From Fidelibacterota bacterium (GTDB lineage Bacteria > Pseudomonadota > Alphaproteobacteria > Rhodospirillales > Rhodospirillaceae): a DNA stretch of 64,000 nucleotides. Position 1 is the stretch's first letter. Every line of letters starts with the position of its first letter. The notes beneath the pieces are model-generated. The model saw nothing but the letters and a program-made list of their open reading frames with translations. It did not search any database and was not told where the DNA came from. The translations under genes were made by a program, and so were the position numbers. The DNA lies in NCBI GenBank assembly GCA_947476625.1, contig CANJRA010000001.1, forward strand, positions 310,001 to 374,000, in the 5' to 3' direction. Below are positions 9,343 to 19,990 of the stretch, piece by piece.

Positions 9343-10773
9343 ATGCGTCAGCTCCTGCTCTCCACTATCGCTTTAACCTTTGCCGCGTTGCCGGCGCTCG
9401 CCGCTGAAGTCAGTGTGTCCGCTGCCACGGGCGGCGCGGATGTGACGGTCTACAATAGCGATATTGCCATGGTGCGTGAGCGCCGCAGCTTCCGCCTGCC
9501 GTCGTCACCCGCGCAGCTTGCTTTTGCCGGTGTCAGCCGCAGCATGCAGCCGGAAACGGCGCTGCTGGAGGTGACGAAGGGTGATCCTATCAAGGTGACC
9601 GAGCAGGCTTTCAGCTTCGGCGTGATCTCGCCGCAAAGCCTTTTGCAGCAATCGGTCGGTCAGGAAGTGACCGTGATCTCGACCAACACCGCGACCGGTA
9701 AAGACCTCGCCCAGCGCGCGCGTGTCTTGAGCGTCGAGCAGGGCGTGGTGCTGGATATCGGCGGGAAGATTCATACAAGCGTCCCCGGACGCATTGTTTA
9801 TGACAGCCTGCCCGCCGGATTGCGGGCTACGCCGACGCTGGTGATGAGCGTCACCGGCCCGGCCAACAAAGACACCGATGCCGAGTTCAGCTATCTCACC
9901 AGCGGCCTGACGTGGCGCGCGGATTATGTGATGCAGTACGATCCCGATGCATCGCGCATGGACCTTGCGGCTTGGGCAACCATCACCAATACGACGGGCG
10001 TGGATTTCAAGGACGCGAAAGTGAAACTGGTCGCGGGCGATGTGAACCGCGTCGCGCGCCCTGAACCACCGACGCCGCCGCGCCCGATGATGATGCGCGA
10101 CCAGGAAATGGCCATGAGCGCTAAGACCATGGCCGATGACGTCGGCACGCAGACGCTCGACGCCAATCATATGTACACGATCGCGCGGCCGGTGACGCTG
10201 GCGGATAAGGAATCCCGGCAGCTGGCGTTGCTTACCGGCCAGGGAATCGCTGTGCGCCGCGAGCTGATTGTGCGCAACGAGCAGCCTTATATTTATCATA
10301 GCGCGATGCAGGGTCAGCCGCAGGAAACCCGCGCCGAGGCCGAGCTGATTTTCAAGAACGACGCCGCCGCCAAACTGGGTACGGCGCTGCCGGCGGGTAC
10401 GGTGCGGGTCTACGGCCCCGACGATCAGGGCGCGCCGCAGTTTCTGGGTGAAGCCAATATCGATCACGTGGCGTCGGGCAGTGAGGTGCGGGTGAAGCTG
10501 GGTCGTGAGTTCGACGTGCCGGTGACGCGCGAGCAGACCAATTTTGTCCATGCCTCGGACACCATCAACATCAGTGTCTGGAAAATTACCGTCAGGAACG
10601 CCAAGGCCAAGCCGATCAAGGTACGGGTGATAGAGCCGATGCCCGACACCTGGGAAATCACTAAGGAATCAAGCCCGCACAAGAACCCCACCTCCGGGAC
10701 GGTGGAGTGGCTGGTGGACGTGCCCGCCAAGGGCCAGACGGTCCTGGAATATAATGTGAAGTCGCACCTTTAA
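9343..10773 (+). CDS. DUF4139 domain exported protein
   Basis: The 476-residue protein has a signal peptide ending at PALAAEV (about residue 20). It continues with the DUF4139 beta-rich body: VTVYNSDIAMVRERRSFRLP, a central TSGLTWRADYVMQYDPDASR and LVAGDVNRVARPEPPTPPRP, a low-complexity Pro/Met hinge, and C-terminal repeats ending TVEWLVDVPAKGQTVLEYNV. Proteins of this group are exported and of unknown function. The ATG follows a short gap after the divergent rmuC, so the roughly 105 bases between them must hold both promoters. It is followed by def on the same strand. Confidence 0.8.
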   Translation: MRQLLLSTIALTFAALPALAAEVSVSAATGGADVTVYNSDIAMVRERRSFRLPSSPAQLAFAGVSRSMQPETALLEVTKGDPIKVTEQAFSFGVISPQSLLQQSVGQEVTVISTNTATGKDLAQRARVLSVEQGVVLDIGGKIHTSVPGRIVYDSLPAGLRATPTLVMSVTGPANKDTDAEFSYLTSGLTWRADYVMQYDPDASRMDLAAWATITNTTGVDFKDAKVKLVAGDVNRVARPEPPTPPRPMMMRDQEMAMSAKTMADDVGTQTLDANHMYTIARPVTLADKESRQLALLTGQGIAVRRELIVRNEQPYIYHSAMQGQPQETRAEAELIFKNDAAAKLGTALPAGTVRVYGPDDQGAPQFLGEANIDHVASGSEVRVKLGREFDVPVTREQTNFVHASDTINISVWKITVRNAKAKPIKVRVIEPMPDTWEITKESSPHKNPTSGTVEWLVDVPAKGQTVLEYNVKSHL

Positions 10774-10839
10774 GGCCAGGTATAGTCGCGTGTCAGTCGG
10801 GCGTTGACCTCCGCGTGCGGGGGCCTTATTTCAAGACTT

Positions 10840-11382
10840 ATGGCGCTGTTAGACATCATTGTTGCTCCCGATCCCCGCCTCAAGAAGAAGGCGGCGGCGG
10901 TGGCGCGTGTCGACGGCGACATCGTCAAACTGATGAACAATATGCTCGAGACCATGTACGACGCGCCCGGCGTCGGCTTGGCTGCGCCGCAGGCGGGCGT
11001 GCTCAAGCGTATTATCGTGGTTGACCCCGCGCGCGAGGGTGCGCCGCCGGCGCCCTTGAAAATGGTCAACCCGGAAATCATCTGGGCCTCGGAAGAAACC
11101 AAGCCGCACGACGAAGGCTGCCTGTCGCTGCCCGACGAATACGAGCCGGTGATCCGTCCCGACAAAATCAAAGTGCGCTACGTCGACGAAAACAACGAAT
11201 TGCGGACGGTTGAGGCCGAAGGCCTGCTGTCGGTCATCATTCAGCACGAGATGGATCATTTGGACGGCGTGCTATTCGTCGATCACATCTCCTCGTTGAA
11301 GCGCAACATGATCATCAAGCGTCTCACCAAGCAGAAAAAAGTCGAAAGCGGCAATAAGCGTCACGCGCTCGAAAACGCGTAA
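10840..11382 (+). CDS. def: Peptide deformylase
   Basis: The 180-residue enzyme removes the formyl group from new proteins. All three metal-site motifs are present: GVGLAAPQ (44-51), EGCLS (92-96, Cys ligand) and HEMDH (136-140, two His ligands and the catalytic Glu). I chose ATG 10840 (MALLDIIVAPDPRLKKK), which matches the family N-terminus, over an upstream in-frame start at 10804 that adds an unrelated segment. fmt follows 16 bases later, so formylation and deformylation enzymes are co-transcribed. Confidence 0.97.
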   Translation: MALLDIIVAPDPRLKKKAAAVARVDGDIVKLMNNMLETMYDAPGVGLAAPQAGVLKRIIVVDPAREGAPPAPLKMVNPEIIWASEETKPHDEGCLSLPDEYEPVIRPDKIKVRYVDENNELRTVEAEGLLSVIIQHEMDHLDGVLFVDHISSLKRNMIIKRLTKQKKVESGNKRHALENA

Positions 11383-11398
11383 AGGCGGGGTGCGGGAC

Positions 11399-12310
11399 AT
11401 GCGCATCGTCTTTATGGGAACGCCAGCGTTCGCGGTTACCGCACTGGCGCGGCTGCAGTCGGTTCACGAAATCATCTGCGTCTATACCCAGCCGCCGCGC
11501 CCGGCAGGACGCGGGCAGCAGGAGCGCACCAGCGATGTGCAGATATTCGCAGAGAAACATCATATCCCGGTACGTTCGCCGAAAAGTCTGAAGCAGGCCA
11601 ATGTGCAGGAGGCGTTCGCTGCGTTGAAGGCCGATGTGGCGGTGGTCGCGGCCTATGGTTTGATCCTGCCGCAAGCGGTATTGGATGCGCCGCGGTTGGG
11701 CTGCCTCAATATTCATGCGTCGCTTTTGCCGCGCTGGCGCGGGGCGGCGCCGATTCAGCGTGCGATCATGGCCGGAGACCGGGCGAGCGGTGTGACGATC
11801 ATGCAGATGGATGCAGGTCTTGATACCGGTGCGATGCTTGTCAAAGGCGAGGTGCCGATCTCCGACAGCACCACGGCGGAGGAATTGCATGATGCGCTGG
11901 CGGTGCTGGGCGGCGCGCTGATTGTCGAGGCCTTGAACGGCTTGGCGCAAGGCACGCTTAAAGCCGTGCCGCAACCTGCCGACGGTATTGTCATGGCCGC
12001 CAAGATCGACAAGGCCGAGGCGCATATCGATTTCGATCGCCCGGCCCAGGACGTGCTGCGCCATATCCATGGGCTATCGCCTTTTCCCGGTGCGTGGTTT
12101 GCCCGTGGCGCGGACCGCATCAAGGTGCTGAAAGCCGAGATCGCCGTGGGGAGCGGGGCGGCCGGTGTCCTTATTGACGGCTTGCTGACCGTGGCGTGCC
12201 GGGAAGGTGCGGTGCGCCTGGTCACAGTACAACGCGCGGGCAAGGGGCCCATGAGTGCCGATGTCTTCCTGCGCGGCTATGCGTTGCCCAAAGGGGCGAC
12301 GCTCGCTTAG
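11399..12310 (+). CDS. fmt: Methionyl-tRNA formyltransferase
   Basis: The product formylates initiator Met-tRNA using 10-formyl-tetrahydrofolate. MRIVFMGTPAFAVTAL opens the Rossmann-like domain, and the active-site signature HASLLPRWRGAAPIQ lies at 106-120 with the conserved His and surrounding Asn (CLNIHAS). The C-terminal OB-like domain includes GLSPFPGAWF. The ATG at 11399 fits the family; a GTG at 11390 in the same frame is possible but less likely. It is part of the def-fmt-rimJ-like-truA run. Confidence 0.96.
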   Translation: MRIVFMGTPAFAVTALARLQSVHEIICVYTQPPRPAGRGQQERTSDVQIFAEKHHIPVRSPKSLKQANVQEAFAALKADVAVVAAYGLILPQAVLDAPRLGCLNIHASLLPRWRGAAPIQRAIMAGDRASGVTIMQMDAGLDTGAMLVKGEVPISDSTTAEELHDALAVLGGALIVEALNGLAQGTLKAVPQPADGIVMAAKIDKAEAHIDFDRPAQDVLRHIHGLSPFPGAWFARGADRIKVLKAEIAVGSGAAGVLIDGLLTVACREGAVRLVTVQRAGKGPMSADVFLRGYALPKGATLA

Positions 12311-12319
12311 TATCATTCC

Positions 12320-12916
12320 ATGTTCGGACGGCGGCGAAAAATCATCTCGCGCGGCGAAGCGGTCTACCTGTTTGCTCCCAGCAAAGAGGTGGGCGAGGAA
12401 TTCCTGGCGCTGACCAACGGCAGCCGAAACTTCCATAACCCATGGGTCTATCCCGCTACCGATACACAGTATTTCAAAGCCTATCTCGAGCGGCTTGAGA
12501 ACGGCTACGCGCATGGTTTTTTCCTGGCGCGGTGTGAGGACGACACCATGATCGGCGTGGTGAATATCAACAATCCGATCATGGGCGGTTTCCGGTCGGC
12601 CTCGCTGGGCTATTACGCGGCGGCGGCTTACAGCGGGCGCGGGTATATGACCGAGGGGCTGGCGCTGGTTTTAGATCAGGCGTTCACGGTGTTCGGCCTC
12701 AATCGGCTTGAGGCCAACATCCAGCCGGAGAATGATGCGTCATTGGCCTTGGTGCGTAGGCTTGGGTTTCGCAAAGAAGGGTTCTCGCCGGCTTTTCTGA
12801 AGGTCGGCGGTGTGTGGCGCGACCATGAGCGGTGGGCGATGCTGGCCGAGGAATGGCTGGCGGCGCACGGCGATGCGCCGGAACGCGTTAAATCGCACGT
12901 CAGTCAGGTCGTATAG
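12320..12916 (+). CDS. RimJ/RimL-like GNAT N-acetyltransferase
   Basis: This 198-residue GNAT protein resembles ribosomal-protein-alanine acetyltransferases. An N-terminal ISRGEAVYLFAPSKEVGEEF segment is followed by WVYPATDTQYFKAYLERLE, the acetyl-CoA-binding core (LGYYAAAAYSGRGYMTEGL, with the R/Q-x-x-G-x-G/A type loop) and NRLEANIQPENDASLALVRRLG. It is placed between fmt and truA, 9 bases after fmt and overlapping truA's start, so it belongs to the translation-related operon. The substrate cannot be read from sequence, and rimJ itself is only the nearest relative I recognise. Confidence 0.85.
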   Translation: MFGRRRKIISRGEAVYLFAPSKEVGEEFLALTNGSRNFHNPWVYPATDTQYFKAYLERLENGYAHGFFLARCEDDTMIGVVNINNPIMGGFRSASLGYYAAAAYSGRGYMTEGLALVLDQAFTVFGLNRLEANIQPENDASLALVRRLGFRKEGFSPAFLKVGGVWRDHERWAMLAEEWLAAHGDAPERVKSHVSQVV

Positions 12917-13659
12917 TGCCGCGCTTCAAGCTTACCATCGAGTATGACGGCAGCGGGTTTGTCGGCTGGCAACGCCAGGACAATGGCCCGTCCATTCAAG
13001 GGGCGTTGGAAGCCGCCGCGCGCAGCTATTGTCAGGTAGATGCGTTGGTGCAAGGTGCGGGGCGCACCGATGCCGGCGTTCATGCGTTAGCGCAAGTGGC
13101 GCATGTCGATTTGCCGCGCGACGACCGGCCCGAGGTTGTCGCCAACGCACTCAACGCTCATTTAAGGCCTCACCCGATTGCGGTTTTGAGCGCCGAGAAA
13201 GTTACTGAGGATTTTCACGCGCGTTTTTCCGCCATCGAGCGCGGCTATATTTATCGCATCGTCAACCGGCGCGCGCCGGCTGTTCTGGAAATCAACAAGG
13301 TCTGGTGGGTCTCCGCACCGTTGAACGCGGCGGCCATGCATGAGGCCGCGCAAGTGCTGGTGGGCCGACATGACTTTTCATCTTTCCGCGCGGCTGAGTG
13401 TCAGGCGGAATCGCCGGTAAAGACTTTGGATGAGATCGAGGTCGTGCAGCACGACGCGAATATTTTTGTGCGTGTGCGCGCGCGGTCGTTTTTGCATCAT
13501 CAGGTGCGCAATATCCTCGGCACGCTGAAGTTTGTCGGCGAAGGCAAATGGACGAAAGCAGATGTGCAGCGTGTGCTGGAAGCGCGCGACCGTTCGGCCG
13601 CCGGACCGACGGCGCCGCCGGATGGGCTTTATCTCACGCATGTCCGGTATCCGGACTAA
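12916..13659 (+). CDS. truA: tRNA pseudouridine(38-40) synthase
   Basis: The 247-residue enzyme modifies uridines 38-40 in the tRNA anticodon stem. The N-terminal FKLTIEYDGSGFVGWQRQ and catalytic GAGRTDAGVHAL (Asp52) are typical, as are DFHARFSAIERGYIYRI, FLHHQVRNILGTL and the end AAGPTAPPDGLYLTHV. It starts at GTG 12916, whose first base is the last base of the preceding stop (TAGTG), indicating translational coupling to the acetyltransferase gene. It converges on a membrane-protein gene with a 4-base overlap. Confidence 0.97.
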   Translation: MPRFKLTIEYDGSGFVGWQRQDNGPSIQGALEAAARSYCQVDALVQGAGRTDAGVHALAQVAHVDLPRDDRPEVVANALNAHLRPHPIAVLSAEKVTEDFHARFSAIERGYIYRIVNRRAPAVLEINKVWWVSAPLNAAAMHEAAQVLVGRHDFSSFRAAECQAESPVKTLDEIEVVQHDANIFVRVRARSFLHHQVRNILGTLKFVGEGKWTKADVQRVLEARDRSAAGPTAPPDGLYLTHVRYPD

Positions 13660-14219
13660 ATTTTATCGATCAGGCCGCCCACGAGAAGGCCAAGCACGAA
13701 GTCGAGGATGACCAAGCCCAGCGCGGTGATGGTGGCGACTTGCAGACCTATGCCGGCGACAAAGGTTCCGTAGACCACGGACGCGATCAGTACCAGCGGC
13801 GACAGGAGCGCCAGCACTTCGACAGGCAGGATCTGCAGATCGACGAGGATCTGCGCGCTGTAAAGCGGCACCGCTAACGGCAGCTGCATCCAGATATAAG
13901 GCACCATGTGCCAGAGATAACGCTGCGCGCGGCCCAGCATGGGGCCGATATACAGCATGGCGAAGGGAAATAAAGTCCACGTCACGACGTAGGATAGCGC
14001 CTGGACAATCACATAGGGCGCCAGCGCGAGTTTGCTGTTTTCCGGATCGTATTGCAGAACGAGGTGCGCGATCTCGATGGGCGCCAGCAGGACGGCGATA
14101 ACATAAGAGCTCCAAAAACCGCGCGCGGTTTTATCGAAGTAATCCCATGCGGTCGTGTCGAACTTGTATAGCAACCATGTGCCGTAAAGGCTGCTCGCCA
14201 TCTCGCGCACTGACGTCAT
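13656..14219 (-). CDS. Multi-pass membrane protein of unknown function
   Basis: The 187-residue protein is very hydrophobic, with about four membrane segments (near 36-56, 70-95, 110-130 and 135-180) and few charged residues outside the N-terminus. The C-terminus [18 protein letters not shown] is glycine-rich. I do not recognise the family, although its shape is like Yip1-type small membrane proteins. Its ATG overlaps the dapE stop by 4 bases (ATGA), so it is the third gene of a dapD-dapE transcript. Confidence 0.7.
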   Translation of the reverse strand: MTSVREMASSLYGTWLLYKFDTTAWDYFDKTARGFWSSYVIAVLLAPIEIAHLVLQYDPENSKLALAPYVIVQALSYVVTWTLFPFAMLYIGPMLGRAQRYLWHMVPYIWMQLPLAVPLYSAQILVDLQILPVEVLALLSPLVLIASVVYGTFVAGIGLQVATITALGLVILDFVLGLLVGGLIDKI

Positions 14220-15366
14220 ATGGCGAAATAACGTGTGAGAATCTGGTGGTAAATGGCCGTCAGATTTTCAAGATCAGCAACGGCGCAGCGTTCGTCGGCC
14301 TTGTGCATGCTGAGGCCGACCATGCCGAATTCGCAGACCGGGCAGGCGTCTTTGATAAAGCGCGCGTCCGAGGTGCCGCCGGTGGTGGACAGCTCGGGCG
14401 TTAAACCGGTGACGGCTTTCACCGCTTCCGAGACGATGCTGCTGAGCGGTCCCGGCGGCGTCAGGAAGGATTCACCGGAGATGCGCGCGTTAAGCTCGTA
14501 GTGATCCTTGGCGACGGCGTCGAAGGTTTTGCGCAGCCAGGCGATGAGGCCTGCGCCCGTGTGCAGATCGTTGAAGCGGATGTTGAGGGCGGCCTTGGCG
14601 CTGCCGGGAATGACGTTGGACGCGGCGTTGCCAACATCAATCGTCGTGACGGCGACCGTCGAGGCCTGGAAATGAGCGGAGCCTGTGTCGAGCGGCGCAT
14701 CGGTAATGGCCGCCAGCATTTTCATCAGACGCATGATCGGATTGTCGGCGAGGTGCGGGTAAGCGGAGTGGCCTTGCGTGCCGTAGACCGTGAGCTTGGC
14801 GGTGAGGCTGCCGCGCCGGCCGATCTTGATCATCTCGCCGAGCTTGGTGGGATTGGTAGGTTCGCCGACAACGCAGACGTCGAGCGTCTCGCCGCGTGCG
14901 CGCAGCTTCTCGAGCATCTTGACGGTGCCGTTGATGGCGTCGCCTTCTTCATCGCCGGTGATGAGGAAGCTGATGGAGCCTTTCGGCTTGCCATGAGTGT
15001 TGAGGAATTTCGACACGGCGGCGGTGAAGGCGGCGATGCCGCCTTTCATGTCGGCGGCGCCGCGGCCGTAGAGCTGGCCGTCGATGACTTCGCCGTCAAA
15101 AGGTTGCGTCGTCCAGCCGTCGCCGACGGGCACGACGTCGGTGTGGCCGGCGAAGCAGAAGTTCGGCGCGGCGGTGCCGAGGCGGGCATAGAGATTGTCG
15201 ACGCGCGGCGCGTCTTTGTCGTCGAAGGGCATGCGTTCGGTGGTGAAGCCGAGCGATTTGAGCGCGGCTTCCAGCACGTCGAGTGCGCCTTCATCGCGCG
15301 GCGTCACGCTCGGGCGGCGGATCAGCGCCTGCGCGAGCTGCAGCGCATCGATGTTCGGTGCGGTAC

Positions 15367-15370
<4 letters not shown>
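14216..15370 (-). CDS. dapE: Succinyl-diaminopimelate desuccinylase
   Basis: The 384-residue M20 metallopeptidase-family enzyme releases L,L-diaminopimelate in lysine and cell-wall synthesis. Seen motifs are [16 protein letters not shown], the metal-ligand [29 protein letters not shown], the catalytic-base [12 protein letters not shown] and [33 protein letters not shown] and a late His ligand region ([10 protein letters not shown]) complete the site. It overlaps dapD by 4 bases and the following membrane-protein gene by 4 bases, forming a tight operon. Confidence 0.97.
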
Positions 15371-16206
<836 letters not shown>

Positions 16207-16454
16207 AAATAATTCCACAATCTGAACGATAAAAGCAACGCCTTGGACCCGAACATAGCCGCTGGTGGGGGCGAGTCAACGCGCGTTCGAGCAGACACCG
16301 CTCGCGCCAAAAGTGCGTAACGGAATGGCTAAAGCGCCGACGGCGCGCTACCATCTATTTTACTCGAAACCGGTTGCGGCATTGCGCCGTTCCGGGATGT
16401 CTATTGGCCCGGTTTCCAGAAGGGAATCTGGGCGTTAAAATCGGGGGAATACAC

Positions 16455-17951
16455 ATGGCGCTGGATCGCGTCGGCTTATCGCCGTCATCGCAATCGCCGG
16501 CACCAGACTTACAGATGGCTGAAGCCGCACCAACACGCATGCCGCTCAATGTGTCCACAGCCGCTCTCCAGCGCTATGAAGAAGCGGTTTTCCGCGTCAC
16601 CGCCGAAGGAAAATTCGAACCGGCCAATCCGGTGGCGACGGAGTTCGCCGCACGGCTTTCTGCCGAAGATGTGGCGCGGCTATCGACCGCCGCCGCTAAA
16701 TCCGCCAGCGCCAATCGGGCGCTGGTCGACAGCCGCCGCCGCTATAAAGATTTCATCGATATCTCCACCGACTTCGCTTGGGAGATCGGCCCCGACCAGC
16801 GGTTCAGCTTCGTGCCGCCGCGCGGAACGCTGGGTTATTCTGCCGATGCCTTGATGGTGCTGGAGCCTACCGCCCTCATGGTCAACGGTTCCGGCGCCAG
16901 TGAGATTCCGTTTTTGACGCGCCGGCGAATCGAAAACGAAGAAGCGTGGCTGCGCCGCAGCGACGGCCGTTCGGCTTGCATGGTGGTTTCGGCCATGCCG
17001 CTGATCTCGAAGGACGGCACATGGCTGGGCGCGCGCGGCGTTTGCCGCGACGTCACAGAAACCCGCGACCGCGAAGCGACGTTGACGCGCGTCAGGAACA
17101 GAGAGCGCGTGCTGACGCGCATTGTGCGCGCCTTCCGTGACGAAGTTGATCCCGAGGCCATGCTCAGTGTTGCTGCTTAAGCGCTGGCCAAGGGGTTGGG
17201 CGCTGAGAATTGCCACATCTTCCGCACGACCGAAACCGAACCCGGTACAGTGCCGACCGGCGAAACGCCGGGCTTTCATCTGCTGGCGCGTTACGGCGAG
17301 ATGAGTGCAACGCAAGCGGTGCCGATTCTGAAAACCATCGCGGCCGGTGCGGGCGCTGTGGAACTTCTGCTCGGCGATATCGCCAATCAGGTGGGCATCA
17401 CCATCGAGCAATTCACACATCATGAACATGTGCTGCAGATTTCGCGCACCGATGCGTTGACGGGCTTGCTCAATCGCGGCGCTTTCTGTCGCGGCTTAAG
17501 CGCGACGGCGGAAATGCGGTGCTGCTCTATGTCGATCTCGACAACTTCAAAGCCGTCAACGATATGCGCGGCCACCAAGCCGGCGACGACATGCTGATGA
17601 AAATCCGCGAAATCCTGCAGCAACATACGCGCCCCACCGATGTGATCGCGCGCTTAGGCGGTGACGAATTCGCGGTCTGGCTCAACGGCGCGGATCTGAC
17701 CATCGCTAAAACCCGCGCGTCGCAATTCCTCGAGCGCATCAAGGCTCTGGCGCATCTATCGGGCAGTCCCGACAAAACCCGTCGGCATGTCGATTGGTAT
17801 CGCCGTGTGGGAACCGCACGAAGATCTCGATGGTCTGTTGGCGCGCGCCGACAGCGCCATGTATCAGGCCAAACGCGGCGGCAAAGGGTCGTTTACGATT
17901 GCTGCGCCCGCTGCGCCGCTGGAATCGTCTAAAACACCAGTTGGTGCGTGA
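16455..17951 (+). pseudogene. PAS-GGDEF diguanylate cyclase gene with one nonsense and two frameshift lesions
   Basis: A full-length gene of about 499 codons can be reconstructed but is broken three times. ATG 16455 (GGGGGA ribosome site) begins a regulatory part with a PAS fold (YKDFIDISTDFAWEIGPDQR; RSDGRSACMVVSAMPLISKD). An in-frame TAA lies at 17178-17180, after MLSVAA, probably from GAA. The same frame continues through a GAF-like stretch to DALTGLLNRG. One base is then lost near 17476-17482, and the frame shifts to VLLYVDLDNFKAVNDMRGHQ and an intact RLGGDEFAVWL. Near 17774-17777 an extra A in AAAA restores the first frame for VGMSIGIAVWEPHEDLDGLL and MYQAKRGGKG, stopping at TGA 17949. 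The DUF2336 gene starts one base later. Cyclic-di-GMP synthase activity is not expected. Confidence 0.88.
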
Positions 17952-17952
17952 C

Positions 17953-19296
17953 ATGACGGAGGCCATGACTCCCACCAAGGACCGTCTGGTGCATATGCTT
18001 GGCCTTCCGGGCCAAAAGGTGACCTATGAGCAGGCGCGCGCACTGCTTGATCATCCCGACGCGTCGGTGCGTTTGACGTTGACACAGCGTGACGATCTTG
18101 AGCCGGAGATCCTGTATTTTCTCGCGCGCGATCCCGACACTGCTGTGCGGCGCGCCATCGCGGTCAACCAAGCCGCCCCGGTCAAAGCCGCGCTCATTCT
18201 GGCCGAGGACACCGACAGCGATGTGCGTTTCAACCTCGCCGATCGCCTTGGACGATTGGTGCCGGGTCTGACGCCGGAACAGCAGGCGAAGGCTTGGCGC
18301 ACCATTCATCAAGTTTTAGGCCTCTTGGCGCGTGACCAATTGCCGCGCGTGCGCCGCGCCTTGGCTGAAGCGCTGAAATCCTTCCCCGACGCGCCGCATG
18401 ACATTGTCTTGATGCTGGCGATGGATACCCAAGCAACCGTATCGACGCCGGTGCTGGAATTTTCTCCGGTGTTGTCGGACGAGGATTTGCAGGCGGTCAT
18501 CCAGGCGAGCCCCATGACGGCTCAACTTGCCGCGATCTCGCGCCGCCTCAATGTCGGCGAAGAGGTTTCCAACGCCATTGTCGGAACCGGCAATGTCGAC
18601 GCCATCACCGCTCTTTTGAAAAACCCCAGCGCGCAGATTCGTGAAGAAACCCTCGATGCCATTATCGACGCCGCGCCGCCTCAGGCGTCCTGGCATGAGC
18701 CCCTGGTGCACCGACCCAATCTCAATGCGCGCGCGGCCTTGCGTATCGCTGAATTTGTAGCTGAGTCGCTCATTCAGAAACTGGCGGCGCGCACGGATAT
18801 CGATTCCGACACCGCGAACATGCTGGGCAAAATCGTCCACGACAAGCTGGGTAAGGATTCGGACAAAGGCGGTCTTGCGCCTGACGATCCCAACGCCGTG
18901 CTGACACCCGATGCGCTGAAGATCGCTACGCGCCAAGCCGAGACGCTGGCCAGCAACGGCAAGCTGACGACGGATTATATTTTGGCGGCCGCTAATGCCG
19001 ACGGCGTCACGCCGCTGGTCGTGGCCGGTCTCGCGCGCCTTGCCGATTTGCCGGTGAGTGCGGTGGTTGAGGTTGTGCGGACTACCAGCGCTAAAGGCAT
19101 GCTGGCAGTGGCGTGGGCGGCGGACTTCTCTGCTGACGACGCAGTTCAGTTGCAGCTCAAAGTGGCGCGCGTGCCGCCTGATGAAGTCATCAATGCCCGC
19201 GCCGGCGGCGGCTTCGATTCCACCGAGGTCGAGCTGGAATGGCAGCTGGATATGTTCAAGGACTTGGCCGAAGGCAAACTTGTGCCGTCAGTTTAA
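17953..19296 (+). CDS. DUF2336 protein of HEAT-like helices
   Basis: The 447-residue protein is built of helical pairs such as ARALLDHPDASVRLTLTQRD, FLARDPDTAVRRAIAVNQ, LAEDTDSDVRFNLADRLG and VSNAIVGTGNVDAITALLKN. This HEAT-like pattern defines the alphaproteobacterial DUF2336 family, whose function is unknown. ATG 17953 lies one base after the stop of the broken GGDEF gene, so the two were an operon; frames upstream of 17953 belong to that gene. Loss of translation upstream may lower expression here. Its 3' end overlaps the convergent HAD gene by 9 bases inside a short duplication. Confidence 0.8.
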   Translation: MTEAMTPTKDRLVHMLGLPGQKVTYEQARALLDHPDASVRLTLTQRDDLEPEILYFLARDPDTAVRRAIAVNQAAPVKAALILAEDTDSDVRFNLADRLGRLVPGLTPEQQAKAWRTIHQVLGLLARDQLPRVRRALAEALKSFPDAPHDIVLMLAMDTQATVSTPVLEFSPVLSDEDLQAVIQASPMTAQLAAISRRLNVGEEVSNAIVGTGNVDAITALLKNPSAQIREETLDAIIDAAPPQASWHEPLVHRPNLNARAALRIAEFVAESLIQKLAARTDIDSDTANMLGKIVHDKLGKDSDKGGLAPDDPNAVLTPDALKIATRQAETLASNGKLTTDYILAAANADGVTPLVVAGLARLADLPVSAVVEVVRTTSAKGMLAVAWAADFSADDAVQLQLKVARVPPDEVINARAGGGFDSTEVELEWQLDMFKDLAEGKLVPSV

Positions 19297-19312
19297 GGGC
19301 GTCAGTTTAAGG
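19287..19312. repeat. Short direct duplication at the DUF2336/HAD convergent ends
   Basis: GTCAGTTTAAGG occurs at 19287-19298 and again at 19301-19312, separated by GC. The first copy holds both the plus-strand TAA stop and the minus-strand TGA stop, and the second lies inside the C-terminal codons of the HAD gene. Confidence 0.7.
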
Positions 19313-19980
19313 CTGGCGGTCGATGGCTTTCGCGGCAGGGCTGTTTGCAGCCAGTAGATCAAATCATCCGTAATGAAACGGCAGTGGCTTAAGTCCTCGC
19401 CCGGGGCGGCGGGGTTTTCGGGATGACTGACCCAAACGGTCGACATGCCTAATGCCGCCGCAGGTTTAAGATTACGATGGATATCCTCGAACATGATGGC
19501 GCGGGTCGCGTCGATGCCGTGGCGCGCGACGAGGTCGCGGTAAGGCGCCGGCTCAGGCTTCGGGATATAATTGCTGGCGCGGATATCGAAGATGCCGTCG
19601 AAGAGATGCGAGATGCCGAGACGGTCGGCGACATTGATCGCGTGGCGCTCGGAGCCGTTGGTGTAGATGAACTTCCGACCCGGCAACGTTTGGAGTACGG
19701 CGCCGAGCTGGCGGTTGGGTTTAAGCACGGAATGATCGATATCGTGGACGTAGGCGAGGAATTCGTCGGGCTCGACTTTATGATTGAGCATAAGTCCGCG
19801 CAGAGTCGTGCCGTATTTCCAGTAGTATTCTTTTTGCAGTTTGAACGCGTCGTCGGGTGAAAGCTGCAGCAGATTGGAGATAAACGCCTTCATGCGTTTG
19901 TCGATCTGCGGGAACAGATTAGCGCTCGCCGGATAAAGCGTGTTGTCGAGATCGAAGATCCAGGTGTCGATATTGTCCAA
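19288..19980 (-). CDS. HAD-family pyrimidine 5'-nucleotidase-like phosphatase
   Basis: The 230-residue protein has HAD motif I FDLDNTLYP (Asp10 nucleophile, Asp12 acid/base), motif II YTNGSERHA, motif III KPEPAPY and motif IV MFEDIHRNLKPAAALG. A helical cap between motifs I and II includes WKYGTTLRGLM, characteristic of the SDT1/Phm8-like pyrimidine nucleotidase group found next to argB in many alphaproteobacteria. The likely substrate is UMP/CMP-type nucleotides, but that is family inference. argB lies 10 bases upstream on the same strand. Confidence 0.85.
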   Translation of the reverse strand: MDNIDTWIFDLDNTLYPASANLFPQIDKRMKAFISNLLQLSPDDAFKLQKEYYWKYGTTLRGLMLNHKVEPDEFLAYVHDIDHSVLKPNRQLGAVLQTLPGRKFIYTNGSERHAINVADRLGISHLFDGIFDIRASNYIPKPEPAPYRDLVARHGIDATRAIMFEDIHRNLKPAAALGMSTVWVSHPENPAAPGEDLSHCRFITDDLIYWLQTALPRKPSTASLKLTPLN

Positions 19981-19990
19981 GGGAGACCGC

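Noticed and set aside
17178-17180. Stop-codon recoding in the PAS-GGDEF gene
   Set aside because: The codon is TAA and two further indels are present, so decay is simpler than recoding.
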